Shown here: one piece after another, positions 1-9,060 of the stretch
Position numbering within the stretch: position 1 is the stretch's first letter
Layout of the letters: every line of letters starts with the position of its first letter
Assembly: GCA_014382445.1 (NCBI GenBank)
Contig: JACNJS010000091.1
Location: 62,001 to 126,000 of the forward strand
Origin: Bacteroidota bacterium
Lineage (GTDB): Bacteria > Bacteroidota > Bacteroidia > Bacteroidales > F082
Length of the DNA: 64,000 nucleotides
Direction of reading: 5' to 3'
The notes under the pieces: generated by a model
The model's input: the letters and a program-made list of their open reading frames with translations, nothing else
Told to the model about the DNA's origin: nothing
Databases searched by the model: none
Position numbers and translations under genes: made by a program

Positions 1-327
1 TTCGTCGCCTGGTTTAAAACTTTGTACAAGCGACCTTGAGAGATTTTGTAATAATGCTGTTGTTGATGAGCCAAAAACTATTTCATAATTATTGGATGCA
101 TTAATAGTGTCAGTCCACATTTGCCGCGCTTCCAATACTCTTTCACCTGAAAATTGCGATATTTCATACGAAGCACCCAGCTGTACATTTGTATTAAATA
201 AATAATTATTTATACGTTCTCCAACCTGTTTAACAACCTGTGTTCCACCAGCATTATCAAAAAATGTCCAACTGCCCCTAAGTGCTGGAAATTGTTCTCT
301 GATAAAAGTAGTATTCAATTCGTTCAT
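1..327 (-). CDS. Cysteine desulfurase-like class V aminotransferase, N-terminal part
   Basis: The gene runs off the left edge, so only the first 109 codons are present. It starts at the ATG complementary to 325-327; the upstream ATGs in the other frames hit stops at once. The visible protein contains FREQFPAL-like and FFDNAGGTQV segments followed by NVQLGASYEIS and IVFGSSTTALL. These are the N-terminal hallmarks of the cysteine-desulfurase-like subfamily of PLP-dependent class V aminotransferases. The PLP lysine would lie in the missing part. Members often have no proven substrate, so a role in sulfur mobilisation is only a family-level inference. It is divergent to aspT. Confidence 0.8.
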   Translation of the reverse strand, partial: MNELNTTFIREQFPALRGSWTFFDNAGGTQVVKQVGERINNYLFNTNVQLGASYEISQFSGERVLEARQMWTDTINASNNYEIVFGSSTTALLQNLSRSLVQSFKPGDE

Positions 328-443
328 TTCATTTAAATTTAAATATGGATCATAGTGGATGATAATAAAATAACTATTATATAACATTATATGTTATCAC
401 ACAAAGAACAGTACTCTTAATTCTACAATATTAACAAATTATT

Positions 444-472
444 TTTGGTTTTTAATATTTATTTTACCTTTG
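444..472 (+). promoter_or_regulatory. Promoter of aspT-aspD
   Basis: TTTG at 444-447 and TACCTTTG at 465-472, 17 bases apart, match the Bacteroidota primary sigma consensus (TTTG, about 19 bases, TAnnTTTG), with slightly short spacing. The leader to the aspT ATG would be about 70 bases. Confidence 0.55.
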
Positions 473-547
473 TAATGCATTTCAATGTTTAAATTGTAAA
501 TAAATGATACTTAATTACATATCCTAATAAATCATAATCTTATTCAA

Positions 548-2251
548 ATGGAAATAATTTACGAACAACTCCGAAATTTCCCCTTTATAACATTATTCTT
601 ATCCCTTGGACTGGGATTTTTTTTGGGAAAATTTAAAATTGGAAAGTTCCAGCTTGGTGGAATCGCAGGAACATTAATTGTAGGAGTGATACTTGGGCAG
701 GTTGGTGGTATTCACATTAATGAAGAGATAAAAAATATCTTTTTCGCCTTATTTATTTTTATGGTCGGTTATCTCGGTGGTCCTCAGTTTTTTGCATCAC
801 TAAAACCATCAGCCATAAAATATCTGGTTGCTGCGTTTGGAATGACATTATTGGGTTTGCTCACGGTTTTGGGATTATCCCTATTGGCTGGTTTGGATGC
901 CGGATTAGCAGCAGGACTTGCAGCCGGGGGGTTAACGCAATCTGCAATTATTGGAACAGCCGGAAATGCAATCGATCAGTTAGGATTGGCTGCTAACGCT
1001 GCCAAGGACTTAAAAACAAATGTTGCAGTGGGTTATTCAATCACTTATATTTTTGGTTCAATTGGACCTATTCTCATGGTATCTTTGGTTGCTATCGTAA
1101 TGAAATGGGATCTCAGGCAGGAAGCCATAAAATTAGCCATTAGTATGGGAGGATCAGGAGAATTGGGTGAAGGTCAATTTAAACCATTGAACCGGATAGA
1201 TACAAGGGCTTACAAGATTAATAAAAGTTCAAAATTTGTTAATAAAACAATAAGTCAACTGGAGACAGAATTTAACTCTGACTTAACTGTCGAAAAATTA
1301 TTAAGCGTAGTAGGCAGTATTGATCCTGTTAGATCAACAGTAATTGAATCGGGGAATATATTATTAATAAGCGGACTTGTTACTGCCTTTGCGAAAGTTG
1401 GAGATTCTATCGGAGAAGAAATATCGGAATTTGGAGAAAATATTGATTTTACCGAGGAAGTTAGAAATGTTTTTATTACTAATAGAAAAATCCATGGACT
1501 TACCCTAAAGCAATTGCATGATAAAGCTACCATTTCGCAGCGCCATGGAGTTTATGTAGTTGGTATTAGCCGAATGAACAACAAATTACCTGTATTAGAA
1601 GGAACGGAATTACACGTAGGTGATGAACTTGCTTTAGTAGGAAGAAAAAATGACCTTGACAGGGCGCAAAAAATTGTAGGGTATAAAGCGCCTTCAATCA
1701 CTAAAACAGAATTTGTAACATTTGGTTTAGGTATGGTAGCAGGATATTTAATTGGAGAAATAGGTTTTTCAATAAACGGTGCAGATATAAGCCTTGGCTC
1801 AGGTCTTGGATGTTTAATTTCAGGGTTATTTATGGGCTTTTTTAGAACCAGGCATCCAAAGATCGGAAGTATTAACACCGGTGCTGCAACTTTTTTGCAA
1901 AGTTTTGGATTAGCTGTATTTGTTGCCGTTGTTGGTCTGAATGCTGGTCAGCCGGCTTTGTTGGCTATCAAGCAACATGGAATAACTTTATTATTACTGG
2001 GTGTTGTGGTTACCATGTTACCGATGATCATTCAACTGTTTATAAATTATAAGATGTTTAAAATTAAAAATCCGATTGAGGCATTGGGTGTCCTAACCGG
2101 GAGTAAAAGTGCAAATCCGGGGTTTGCTGCCCTTCTTGAAAAAGCAGGTAACTCAACTGCAACACCTACGTTTACAATGACATATGCAGTTGCCAATATA
2201 TTTTTAACACTTTGGGGACCGGTAATTGTAGCAATAATAGCTCACGGATAA
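548..2251 (+). CDS. aspT: Aspartate:alanine antiporter (AspT/YidE family)
   Basis: This is a 567-residue inner-membrane transporter. About five hydrophobic helices (residues 10-190) precede a soluble middle of roughly residues 205-375 carrying two TrkA-C-like (RCK_C) domains, and about five more helices follow. The two halves show the duplicated-domain layout of the AspT/YidE/YbjL family, with small-residue-rich segments such as GGLTQSAIIG. In Tetragenococcus AspT exchanges external aspartate for internal alanine. The next gene, 37 bases downstream, encodes the aspartate decarboxylase that makes this alanine, which strongly supports the substrate assignment over the generic YidE annotation. 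It is probably transcribed from the promoter at 444-472. Confidence 0.85.
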   Translation: MEIIYEQLRNFPFITLFLSLGLGFFLGKFKIGKFQLGGIAGTLIVGVILGQVGGIHINEEIKNIFFALFIFMVGYLGGPQFFASLKPSAIKYLVAAFGMTLLGLLTVLGLSLLAGLDAGLAAGLAAGGLTQSAIIGTAGNAIDQLGLAANAAKDLKTNVAVGYSITYIFGSIGPILMVSLVAIVMKWDLRQEAIKLAISMGGSGELGEGQFKPLNRIDTRAYKINKSSKFVNKTISQLETEFNSDLTVEKLLSVVGSIDPVRSTVIESGNILLISGLVTAFAKVGDSIGEEISEFGENIDFTEEVRNVFITNRKIHGLTLKQLHDKATISQRHGVYVVGISRMNNKLPVLEGTELHVGDELALVGRKNDLDRAQKIVGYKAPSITKTEFVTFGLGMVAGYLIGEIGFSINGADISLGSGLGCLISGLFMGFFRTRHPKIGSINTGAATFLQSFGLAVFVAVVGLNAGQPALLAIKQHGITLLLLGVVVTMLPMIIQLFINYKMFKIKNPIEALGVLTGSKSANPGFAALLEKAGNSTATPTFTMTYAVANIFLTLWGPVIVAIIAHG

Positions 2252-2288
2252 TGAACTAAAAAAAATGTATTAACCAGATTAATAAATT

Positions 2289-3890
2289 ATGACCATGAAA
2301 AAATCAGAAGAACAAAAGCTTAATCAACTAAGTCCATTTGAAGTAAAAAATAAATTAATTCAACTGGCACAAAAACGACATGATTATTCGATGATAAATG
2401 CAGGCCGGGGAAATCCAAACTGGGTTGCAACAAAACCACGCGATGCTTTTTTTGAGCTTGGATTATTTGCAATGGAAGAATCAAAAAGACATTTTCATGA
2501 ACTAGATGGCTTTGGCGGGCATGCTGAAAAAGATGGAATATCAAAACGATTTAAAGATTACCTGACATTGAACAAAGATTCCATCGGTCTCCGTTATTTA
2601 AGTGAGCTATTTGAATTTGCATCACTAAGTTACAATATAAACAAAGATGAACTGATGGTTGAATGGGTAGATGGAATTTTGGGTGATAATTATCCGGTTC
2701 CTGATCGAATGCTTAACAATGCCGAAATTATCATTCATTCCTATTTGGTGCAGGAGATGAGTGCCGGACAAACTCCACCCAAAGGTAAGTTCGATATTTT
2801 TGCTGTTGAAGGTGGTACAGCCGCAATGGTATACATCTTTAATACTTTGAAATCAAATAAATTTTTAAACCCCGGTGATACAATTGCCATTGGGGCACCT
2901 ATTTTTACACCCTATATCGAAATGCCCGGGTTGAAGGATTACGACCTCAACTTAATTGAAGTGATGGCAGATGAGAATAATGGCTGGCAAATACCTGACT
3001 CTGAAATCGAGAAACTAAGAGATCCAAAAATTAAAGCATTCTTTTTGGTAAACCCGAGTAATCCTCCATCAGTGAAACTAAATGAGAGTACATTAAACAA
3101 GATTGCAAAAATTGCAAAAGAAAGAAAAGACCTTATACTATTGACAGACGATGTGTATGGAACCTTTACTGAGGATTTTACATCACTGGCAATGAAAGCA
3201 CCTGAAAATACTATATTGGTTTATTCATTTTCAAAATATTTTGGAGCTACGGGTTGGCGTTTAGGTGTTATTGCTCTACATCAGAATAATATTTTTGATC
3301 ATATGCTTACTAAGCTTTCCGATAGCGATAAAAAAGAATTGCACGATAGATATGGGACAATTTCATTAAACCCTGAAAAACTAAAGATGATTGACAGATT
3401 TGTAGCCGATAGCAGGGCAGTGGCATTAAATCACACTTCAGGTTTATCTACACCTCAACAAATCCAGATGGTATTATTTGCATTATCAGCGTTAATTGAT
3501 ACTCAAAATGATTATAAAAAATCAGCAAAAGGAATTGTAAGAAGACGGTATAATAAACTAATTGAAAATGTAGATATAATACCCTTGGTTTCACCAGATG
3601 ATACAAACGGTGCCTTTTATTATATTGAAATAGATTTTTTACGATTAGCAGAAAATAAATATGGGGCAGATTTTGCTAGTTGGGTTTCAAAAAATTACAA
3701 CCCGTTAGATCCTGTAATCCGGTTGGCAGAAGAAAAAGCAATTATTGCAATGCCTGGAGGAGGATTTGAAGCTCCTGAATGGTCACTAAGATTATCACTT
3801 GCAAATTCTTATGCTGACGATTTTGAGAAAATCAGAATTTTAGGACTTGATATCTTAGACGAATATTACACTGAGTATCAGGAAAGATAG
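2289..3890 (+). CDS. aspD: Aspartate 4-decarboxylase (aspartate beta-decarboxylase)
   Basis: The 533-residue length is that of AspD, the PLP enzyme converting L-aspartate to L-alanine and CO2, which also has aminotransferase activity. The fold-type I aminotransferase core is visible, with the PLP lysine at residue 316 in SFSKYFGATGWRLG and a NPSNPPS segment upstream. AspD is longer than ordinary aspartate aminotransferases (about 400 residues) through an extended N-terminus and insertions, and both are present here. The start could be either of two ATGs (2289 or 2295). With AspT it forms a decarboxylation/antiport cycle that consumes a cytoplasmic proton and can create proton-motive force. 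Likely co-transcribed with aspT. Confidence 0.93.
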   Translation: MTMKKSEEQKLNQLSPFEVKNKLIQLAQKRHDYSMINAGRGNPNWVATKPRDAFFELGLFAMEESKRHFHELDGFGGHAEKDGISKRFKDYLTLNKDSIGLRYLSELFEFASLSYNINKDELMVEWVDGILGDNYPVPDRMLNNAEIIIHSYLVQEMSAGQTPPKGKFDIFAVEGGTAAMVYIFNTLKSNKFLNPGDTIAIGAPIFTPYIEMPGLKDYDLNLIEVMADENNGWQIPDSEIEKLRDPKIKAFFLVNPSNPPSVKLNESTLNKIAKIAKERKDLILLTDDVYGTFTEDFTSLAMKAPENTILVYSFSKYFGATGWRLGVIALHQNNIFDHMLTKLSDSDKKELHDRYGTISLNPEKLKMIDRFVADSRAVALNHTSGLSTPQQIQMVLFALSALIDTQNDYKKSAKGIVRRRYNKLIENVDIIPLVSPDDTNGAFYYIEIDFLRLAENKYGADFASWVSKNYNPLDPVIRLAEEKAIIAMPGGGFEAPEWSLRLSLANSYADDFEKIRILGLDILDEYYTEYQER

Positions 3891-3936
3891 AGTTTGCCAA
3901 TATATGAAGCATGTTGTAATAAACAAAGAAAATATT

Positions 3937-4131
3937 ATGAATTCTAAAATCATCGCACTTCGTATTTCGGGTACAATTTTTGGAATTGTGGCACTTTTGC
4001 ATCTATCGCGGTTATTAACAGGAATATCTGTTTTAATTGGTGATTGGACACTTCCAATATGGGTTAATATTTTTGGATTTATCGCCTCAGCAACACTATC
4101 CACTTGGCTTTGGTGGTTATCGCAGAAGTAG
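3937..4131 (+). CDS. Small two-helix membrane protein
   Basis: A 64-residue protein if read from the ATG at 3937; an in-frame ATG at 3904 would add 11 polar residues, which look less natural ahead of a membrane helix. Two hydrophobic segments (residues about 5-25 and 33-58) suggest a helical hairpin in the inner membrane. No family is recognised. It follows aspD closely and could be the last gene of that operon, but nothing in the sequence ties it to aspartate metabolism. Confidence 0.5.
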   Translation: MNSKIIALRISGTIFGIVALLHLSRLLTGISVLIGDWTLPIWVNIFGFIASATLSTWLWWLSQK

Positions 4132-4247
4132 GGACAGTTTTAATATTTATATTCTGATACCTTTTTCTTCTGAAGCATTTTTGGGAGGTGATTTCTAGTT
4201 AGGGTCTATTGATTTTCCGGGAAGGGTACTAAATTTGAAATATAATC

Positions 4248-4412
4248 TAAATTTGACTGTTGTTACTAATTCAGTTGTATCTCTTCAGTTTTCTATGGAT
4301 CCTTCCTTCCTGCGGTCGTCAGGATAAATTCGACTGTTGTTACTAATTCAGTTGTATCTCTTCAGTTTTCTATGGATCCTTCCTTCCTGCGGTCGTCAGG
4401 ATAAATTCGACT
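4248..4412. repeat. 77-bp tandem repeat, 2.1 copies
   Basis: Copy 1 spans 4248-4324 and copy 2 spans 4325-4401, followed by the first 11 bases of a third copy. The copies differ at one visible position (T versus C in the TAAATT(T/C)GAC segment). Each unit contains a small inverted repeat TCCTG...CAGGA. The repeat fills most of the non-coding gap between the small membrane gene and mnmE; nothing else is seen there except the hairpin downstream of mnmE. Confidence 0.95.
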
Positions 4413-4416
4413 AAAT

Positions 4417-4439
4417 AATTCTAGTGAAAAACTAGAATT
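4417..4439 (-). terminator. Hairpin downstream of mnmE
   Basis: Perfect 9-bp inverted repeat AATTCTAGT / ACTAGAATT with a five-base loop, 10 bases past the mnmE stop codon. The T-tract after it on the minus strand is poor, so it may be an RNA 3'-end stabiliser rather than a strong intrinsic terminator. Confidence 0.5.
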
Positions 4440-4449
4440 ATAGTCTCAT

Positions 4450-5850
4450 TTACTTTCCGATACAGAACTTACCAAAAATATTGCCAAGCAACTCGTCGGT
4501 TGTGATCTCACCGGTTATAGTGCCGAGTTCGTGAAGTGCCTGGCGTATGTCGATGGCAATAAGGTCGGTTGGTACATTATTGTTAAAACCTGCTTCAACT
4601 TGTTCAATGGCACTACTTGCATTAAACAAAGCCTGATAATGACGCGAATTACTCACAATGATATCGTTGGTTATATTGAATTTCTTAACGGTATTTATTA
4701 GAATATCAGTTAATAAGTAGATATTTTCTTTTCGTTTTGCCGATACAAAAACAGTGTCGAGCTCAAAAATTTCTTTTATGTGAGATGGTAGTTCACTTAG
4801 CTGATCAATCTTATTGGCAACGAAAATAAAATGCTTCGACTCATCCTGAATGTAATGTTTAAACTCTTCCAGAACCTTTGCTACGTTTTCATTGCTAATG
4901 TTACTGATATCACAAACATAAAGAATAATTGTTGCCTGCCTGATTTTATCATAAGTACGTTCAATTCCAATGTTTTCAACAATATCGTCCGACTGCCTTA
5001 ATCCGGCAGTATCAATAAACCTAAATCTGTAACCGCCGATTATGTAAGTATCTTCAATAGCATCACGTGTTGTACCCGGAATTTCGCTTACTATTGCCTT
5101 TTCTTCATTTAAAATTGCATTGAGCAATGTTGATTTGCCAACATTTGGTTTTCCAATAATCGCTACGGGAATACCTTGTTTTATTACATTACCCATGCTA
5201 AACGAGCTAATTAACAGATTTAATTCGTTTTTAAGTTCGGTAATCAAAGCAAAAAACTGTTCCCTGTTTGCGAACTCTACATCTTCTTCGCTGAAATCCA
5301 GCTCAAGCTCGATCAATGATGCAAAGTCAAGAAGTTTTTTTCTTAATAAAGAGATCTTTTCAGAGATGCCACCCCTCATTTGATTCATTGCCATTTGGTG
5401 TGAACTGGCCGACTGTGATGCGATAAGGTCAGCTACGGCTTCAGCCTGACTTAGGTCTAATCGTCCGTTTAAAAATGCACGAAGTGTAAATTCACCAGGC
5501 TCAGCTGCTCTTGCGCCGGCATTAATAAGAACCTCAACTATTTTTTGCTGGATAAACTCTGAACCATGACATGATATCTCAATTACATCTTCAGTAGTGT
5601 ATGATAAAGGGCTTTTAAAATATGTAATAAATACTTCATCAATTAATTTATCGCCATCAACAAAGTAACCAAGGTACAATTTATGGCTCTCAATATTATT
5701 GATTGTAAGCTGTTTACTTACTGGTTTAAAGAGGTTTAAGCAAATAGTTAAACTTTTTGAACCTGATAATCTAATAACAGAAATTGCACCTGTCCCCGGC
5801 GGAGTGGCTACTGCTACTATTGTATCCTGATTGTAACTTACTGATTTCAT
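4450..5850 (-). CDS. mnmE: tRNA modification GTPase MnmE
   Basis: The 466-residue protein has the full MnmE layout. An N-terminal formyl-THF-binding domain (to about residue 120) is followed by a helical domain interrupted by a G domain, with the P-loop GKPNVGKST at about 233-241, DTAG at 280-283 and an NKID box. It ends in the diagnostic C-terminal CIGK motif. With MnmG it installs the carboxymethylaminomethyl group on uridine 34 of certain tRNAs. It is transcribed divergently from sucD from a consensus promoter at 5888-5916. Confidence 0.97.
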   Translation of the reverse strand: MKSVSYNQDTIVAVATPPGTGAISVIRLSGSKSLTICLNLFKPVSKQLTINNIESHKLYLGYFVDGDKLIDEVFITYFKSPLSYTTEDVIEISCHGSEFIQQKIVEVLINAGARAAEPGEFTLRAFLNGRLDLSQAEAVADLIASQSASSHQMAMNQMRGGISEKISLLRKKLLDFASLIELELDFSEEDVEFANREQFFALITELKNELNLLISSFSMGNVIKQGIPVAIIGKPNVGKSTLLNAILNEEKAIVSEIPGTTRDAIEDTYIIGGYRFRFIDTAGLRQSDDIVENIGIERTYDKIRQATIILYVCDISNISNENVAKVLEEFKHYIQDESKHFIFVANKIDQLSELPSHIKEIFELDTVFVSAKRKENIYLLTDILINTVKKFNITNDIIVSNSRHYQALFNASSAIEQVEAGFNNNVPTDLIAIDIRQALHELGTITGEITTDELLGNIFGKFCIGK

Positions 5851-5887
5851 GGCCGTAGCTTAATAATTTATAATCTTTGCTAAATAA

Positions 5888-5916
5888 CAAAAATAGTAAT
5901 TTATTTTTTTAGCCAA
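5888..5916 (-). promoter_or_regulatory. Promoter of mnmE
   Basis: On the minus strand TTG (5914-5916) and TATTTTTG (5888-5895) are 18 bases apart, matching the Bacteroidota sigma consensus. The predicted start of transcription is about 30 bases ahead of the mnmE ATG. Confidence 0.6.
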
Positions 5917-5929
5917 TTTAAAAACATAT

Positions 5930-5937
5930 TACCTTTG
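5930..5937 (+). promoter_or_regulatory. Minus-7 element of sucD
   Basis: TACCTTTG fits TAnnTTTG exactly, 35 bases upstream of the sucD ATG. No clear TTG lies 19-21 bases further upstream, only a T-run. Confidence 0.45.
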
Positions 5938-5971
5938 CCATTCTTATTTCGGTATATAAATTTTGTGATAT

Positions 5972-6841
5972 ATGAGTGTGCTGGTTAACAAAGATTCAAA
6001 AGTAGTTGTGCAGGGGTTTACAGGTAGTGAAGGAACCTTCCACGCAAGTCAGATGATTGAGTATGGAACAAATGTAGTAGGAGGGGTGACCCCCGGAAAA
6101 GGTGGACAATCACACCTCAATAAACCGGTTTTTAACACTGTAAAAGATGCCGTTGATAAAGCAGATGCAAATGTTTCGATAATATTCGTGCCACCTGCAT
6201 TTGCTGCCGATGCAATAATGGAGGCTGCCGAGGCTGGCATTAAAGTTATAGTTTGTATTACTGAGGGTATTCCTACCGAAGATATGGTTCAGGTTAAAGA
6301 GTATCTCAAAGGAAGAAACTCTCGGTTAATTGGCCCTAACTGTCCTGGTGTGATTACTCCCGGAGAAGCCAAAGTTGGTATCATGCCTGGTTTTATCCAT
6401 AAAAAAGGGTCTGTTGGCATTGTTTCACGTTCAGGGACATTAACTTATGAAGCTGTTGATCAGTTAACTAAAATTGGATTGGGACAAACAACCGCACTCG
6501 GTATTGGCGGTGACCCAATTATTGGAACAACCACAAAAGACGCTGTAGAGCTTTTTATGAATGATCCTGAAACAAAGGGTATTGTTATGATTGGTGAAAT
6601 TGGCGGTAATATGGAAGCTGATGCTGCCTATTGGATAAAAGAACACGGGACTAAACCCGTTGTAAGTTTTATTGCCGGAGCGACTGCTCCTAAAGGTAGG
6701 ACGATGGGCCATGCCGGTGCAATTATTGGTGGCAAAGCGGATACTGCCGAAGCAAAGAAAGAAATACTTCGTGAATGTGGTATCTATGTTGTAGACTCAC
6801 CTGCCGATATTGGTAAGAAGATGGCGGAAGTTCTCAAATAA
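5972..6841 (+). CDS. sucD: Succinate-CoA ligase, alpha subunit
   Basis: The 289-residue protein matches the usual size of SucD, the CoA-binding and phosphohistidine subunit of succinyl-CoA synthetase in the TCA cycle. An N-terminal CoA-binding Rossmann domain contains [10 protein letters not shown]. The ligase domain carries IGPNCPG and the active-site histidine 247 in [10 protein letters not shown]. The beta subunit gene sucC is not adjacent here, whereas many bacteria have sucCD together. It is transcribed alone and is followed by a hairpin with a T-run. Confidence 0.96.
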   Translation: MSVLVNKDSKVVVQGFTGSEGTFHASQMIEYGTNVVGGVTPGKGGQSHLNKPVFNTVKDAVDKADANVSIIFVPPAFAADAIMEAAEAGIKVIVCITEGIPTEDMVQVKEYLKGRNSRLIGPNCPGVITPGEAKVGIMPGFIHKKGSVGIVSRSGTLTYEAVDQLTKIGLGQTTALGIGGDPIIGTTTKDAVELFMNDPETKGIVMIGEIGGNMEADAAYWIKEHGTKPVVSFIAGATAPKGRTMGHAGAIIGGKADTAEAKKEILRECGIYVVDSPADIGKKMAEVLK

Positions 6842-6862
6842 TCAGAAAAAATGTCAATAATG

Positions 6863-6898
6863 AAAGGCTGTTCACATTATGGATAGCCTTTTTCTTTT
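6863..6898 (+). terminator. Rho-independent terminator of sucD
   Basis: Inverted repeat AAAGGCT (6863-6869) / AGCCTTT (6885-6891) with a 15-base loop, followed by TTCTTTTAT, starting 21 bases past the sucD stop. Confidence 0.7.
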
Positions 6899-7275
6899 AT
6901 TCCTGGTTTTACAGAGGGAACGTTTCACGCGTCCACGCTTGAAAATCACAAATTAAAAGTTATAAAGCTTCAAGAGTGGACCCTTGAAGCAGGATTAGTC
7001 AAGAGTCAAAAATATCACTTGACAATTTATATTTTTTCACTTGATGTTTTATCAAATTTGACTTGACATTTTCTAGGAAATTACCGGTCATTTCCATATG
7101 CTTCAAGAAATATGTTTCAAGCGACCTCGCTAGAAATTAATAATATTAGAAAAATTAGGTTTCATGTTTGGACACCTAAAGTTTTGATTTGAATTATTTG
7201 CTGTCAGGGTGAATGAAACAATTAAATAAAGATATAAAGAAATAATTTATTGATGCTATTAATAAAGTGTATCCC
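6899..7275. other. Non-coding gap with decayed short repeats
   Basis: No coding potential is seen. The gap holds one intact copy of a 24-bp inverted-repeat element (6967-6990), a degenerate half copy near 6933-6946, and several short direct repeats built around CTTGACA and TTCAAG. Confidence 0.6.
6967..6990. repeat. 24-bp inverted-repeat element, copy 1
   Basis: Perfect 8-bp arms GCTTCAAG / CTTGAAGC around the spacer AGTGGACC. A second copy with nearly the same core lies at 8253-8276. Confidence 0.75.
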
Positions 7276-7305
7276 TTGACAAAATATTTTTATGCCTTAT
7301 CTTTG
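7276..7305 (+). promoter_or_regulatory. Promoter of the lipoprotein gene
   Basis: TTG (7276-7278), 19 bases, TATCTTTG (7298-7305): a near-perfect Bacteroidota promoter, 27 bases upstream of the ATG. Confidence 0.75.
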
Positions 7306-7332
7306 CGGTTTTAATCTCAAAAATCACCAACA

Positions 7333-7854
7333 ATGAAAAATTTCTTCAAAATATTTATGGTTATAGCTATGGCTTCCATGAATTGCTATACTTCCTGTGA
7401 GGATGAGTGTAAGAAAACAGAAATGGATGCTAAAACAGTTGATATTTATGCATGGGGTACTATTGTTTTTTTAAATAACAATCAGGAAGACGTAACTGAA
7501 CAATATGTGGGTACAAGATTCAGGATCAGTTATAATAAACAATATTGTAGAGGTAAGACTGGACAAGATTTAGGGTTCGATTACCTTTCTCTGGCAAATG
7601 GATCAATGGAAAAAGATGGAATTGGATCTTATTCAGTTACTATGCAGAATGAATTGGATTTTATCAATTTTATTACAGCATATATTGATCCAAACGGAGA
7701 AGAAAAATGGTTAAATGCAACGGTCGCCTTAAAGAAACAATGGGACCCTGGCCAAGTAAGGTTGGAGATTAAGTATACTGTTCATGTCAGAGACGATGGA
7801 GGTTTCATCGATTTGGATATCGACACGGATTTTAACTTCTTGGATCCTATTTAG
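7333..7854 (+). CDS. Small predicted lipoprotein
   Basis: A 173-residue protein of no recognised family. A hydrophobic leader (residues 1-20) ends in a cysteine region: Cys18 or, more likely, Cys22 in YTSCEDE would be lipidated. The acidic residues directly after Cys22 resemble the surface-export signal of Bacteroidota lipoproteins, so it may be exposed on the cell surface. The mature part is rich in beta-prone segments and ends DLDIDTDFNFLDP. It is a single gene behind its own promoter. Confidence 0.65.
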   Translation: MKNFFKIFMVIAMASMNCYTSCEDECKKTEMDAKTVDIYAWGTIVFLNNNQEDVTEQYVGTRFRISYNKQYCRGKTGQDLGFDYLSLANGSMEKDGIGSYSVTMQNELDFINFITAYIDPNGEEKWLNATVALKKQWDPGQVRLEIKYTVHVRDDGGFIDLDIDTDFNFLDPI

Positions 7855-8056
7855 GATTTAAAGAACTAGATCGTCTATAATCATAAACTCATAAAAGTTT
7901 ACATATTATACCGAACAGATATTAGCTGGAAACACCTTTGAATGAGCCTTAATGAATAGGTTTCTTAGATTAAGATTTAGCGTCAATAATTTTACTCTTA
8001 AACACAGTAATACTTTCAGGGACATATTGAGTGAAGCAATATCTCAATTTGACGTT

Positions 8057-8238
8057 TCATACTTTGTCTGTAAAATCAGGCCTGCGTTTATTGGTTCTTT
8101 CAACGGCATGATTGTAATTCCACTTATCAATGAGCTTTTCTTTACCCGCCAACAAAATCTCAGGTACTTTCCATCCTCGGAACTCCCTTGGTCTTGTGTA
8201 CACAGGAGTGTGGACATTTGAAGCTGTAATGAGTTAAG
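8057..8238 (-). pseudogene. Truncated trmD copy (C-terminal fragment)
   Basis: Read on the minus strand, in a frame without a start codon, this stretch encodes HTPVYTRPREFRGWKVPEIL, continuing through LLAGKEKLIDKWNY to a TGA stop. It aligns with the last 50 residues of the intact TrmD encoded just upstream ([20 protein letters not shown]). The first three quarters are missing, and a TAA lies three codons ahead of the homology. The remnant sits 3' of the intact gene and in the same orientation. Its GWKVPEILL wording looks more like typical Bacteroidota TrmD than the resident gene does. Confidence 0.85.
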
Positions 8239-8252
8239 TGTGATTAATATGA

Positions 8253-8276
8253 ACTTCAAGCGTGGACTCTTGAAGT
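8253..8276. repeat. 24-bp inverted-repeat element, copy 2
   Basis: Perfect arms ACTTCAAG / CTTGAAGT around CGTGGACT, directly between the trmD fragment and the intact trmD gene. Same core as the copy at 6967-6990. Confidence 0.75.
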
Positions 8277-8289
8277 GGGTAAAAAGAAA

Positions 8290-8961
8290 TTAAATACTGT
8301 CATGTCTTCTCTCTTTTGTCCTTTTTAAGGATTGTTCATATTTCCATTCCTCAATAAGTTTTTCATTACCCGAAAGTAATATCTCAGGAACTTCCAATCC
8401 TCTAAAATTACGTGGCTTGGTATAAACAGGTGGGGCAACCATATTATTCTGAAATGAATCGCTTAATGCGGAAACTTCATTGCCCAGAACTCCGGGAATT
8501 AATCTGACCAAACTGTCAACTATCACAGCTGCTGCAAGTTCACCACCCGAAAGCACGTAGTTTCCTATGGATATTTCTTTTGTTATAAAATGCTCTCTGA
8601 TCCGTTCGTCTATTCCTTTATAATGACCACAAAGAATAATGACATTCTCCAGTAACGACATGGAATTAGCCACTGGTTGATCAAGCATAATACCATCAGG
8701 ACTTGTGTAGATTATTTCATCATAATCTCTTTCCTTTTGAAGAGATTCAATACAAGCAACAATTGGTTCAATCATCATAACCATGCCAGCACCTCCTGAA
8801 AATGCATAGTCATCAACCTTATTATGTTTATCGGTTGAATAATCGCGTAACTGATGCAGATGTATTTCTGCTAATTTCTTATCCTTTGCTCGTTGAATTA
8901 TTGAATGATTGAAAGGCCCTTCAAACATTTCAGGAAATATGGTGATTATGTCTATTCGCAT
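8290..8961 (-). CDS. trmD: tRNA (guanine-N1-)-methyltransferase TrmD
   Basis: This 223-residue SPOUT-class methyltransferase makes m1G37 in tRNAs that read codons beginning with C, which prevents +1 frameshifting. Family motifs are clear: [12 protein letters not shown] at the start, [24 protein letters not shown] with the knot region, and [12 protein letters not shown]. The C-terminus is [11 protein letters not shown]. It is a single gene flanked by rnpB and by a degenerate copy of its own 3' end. Confidence 0.97.
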   Translation of the reverse strand: MRIDIITIFPEMFEGPFNHSIIQRAKDKKLAEIHLHQLRDYSTDKHNKVDDYAFSGGAGMVMMIEPIVACIESLQKERDYDEIIYTSPDGIMLDQPVANSMSLLENVIILCGHYKGIDERIREHFITKEISIGNYVLSGGELAAAVIVDSLVRLIPGVLGNEVSALSDSFQNNMVAPPVYTKPRNFRGLEVPEILLSGNEKLIEEWKYEQSLKRTKERRHDSI

Positions 8962-9060
8962 ACCTCTTTAAAAAAAACTAAATTTCAACTAAAACTTTTC
9001 TAAAGTTATACGTCGTAGAAATATAACTTTAGAAAAGTTTAATATATTTCTTAAAAAAAA

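Noticed and set aside
7952-8259. Open frames on both strands around 8.1 kb
   Set aside because: They are out of frame with the recognisable TrmD C-terminal remnant, which is the real signal there.
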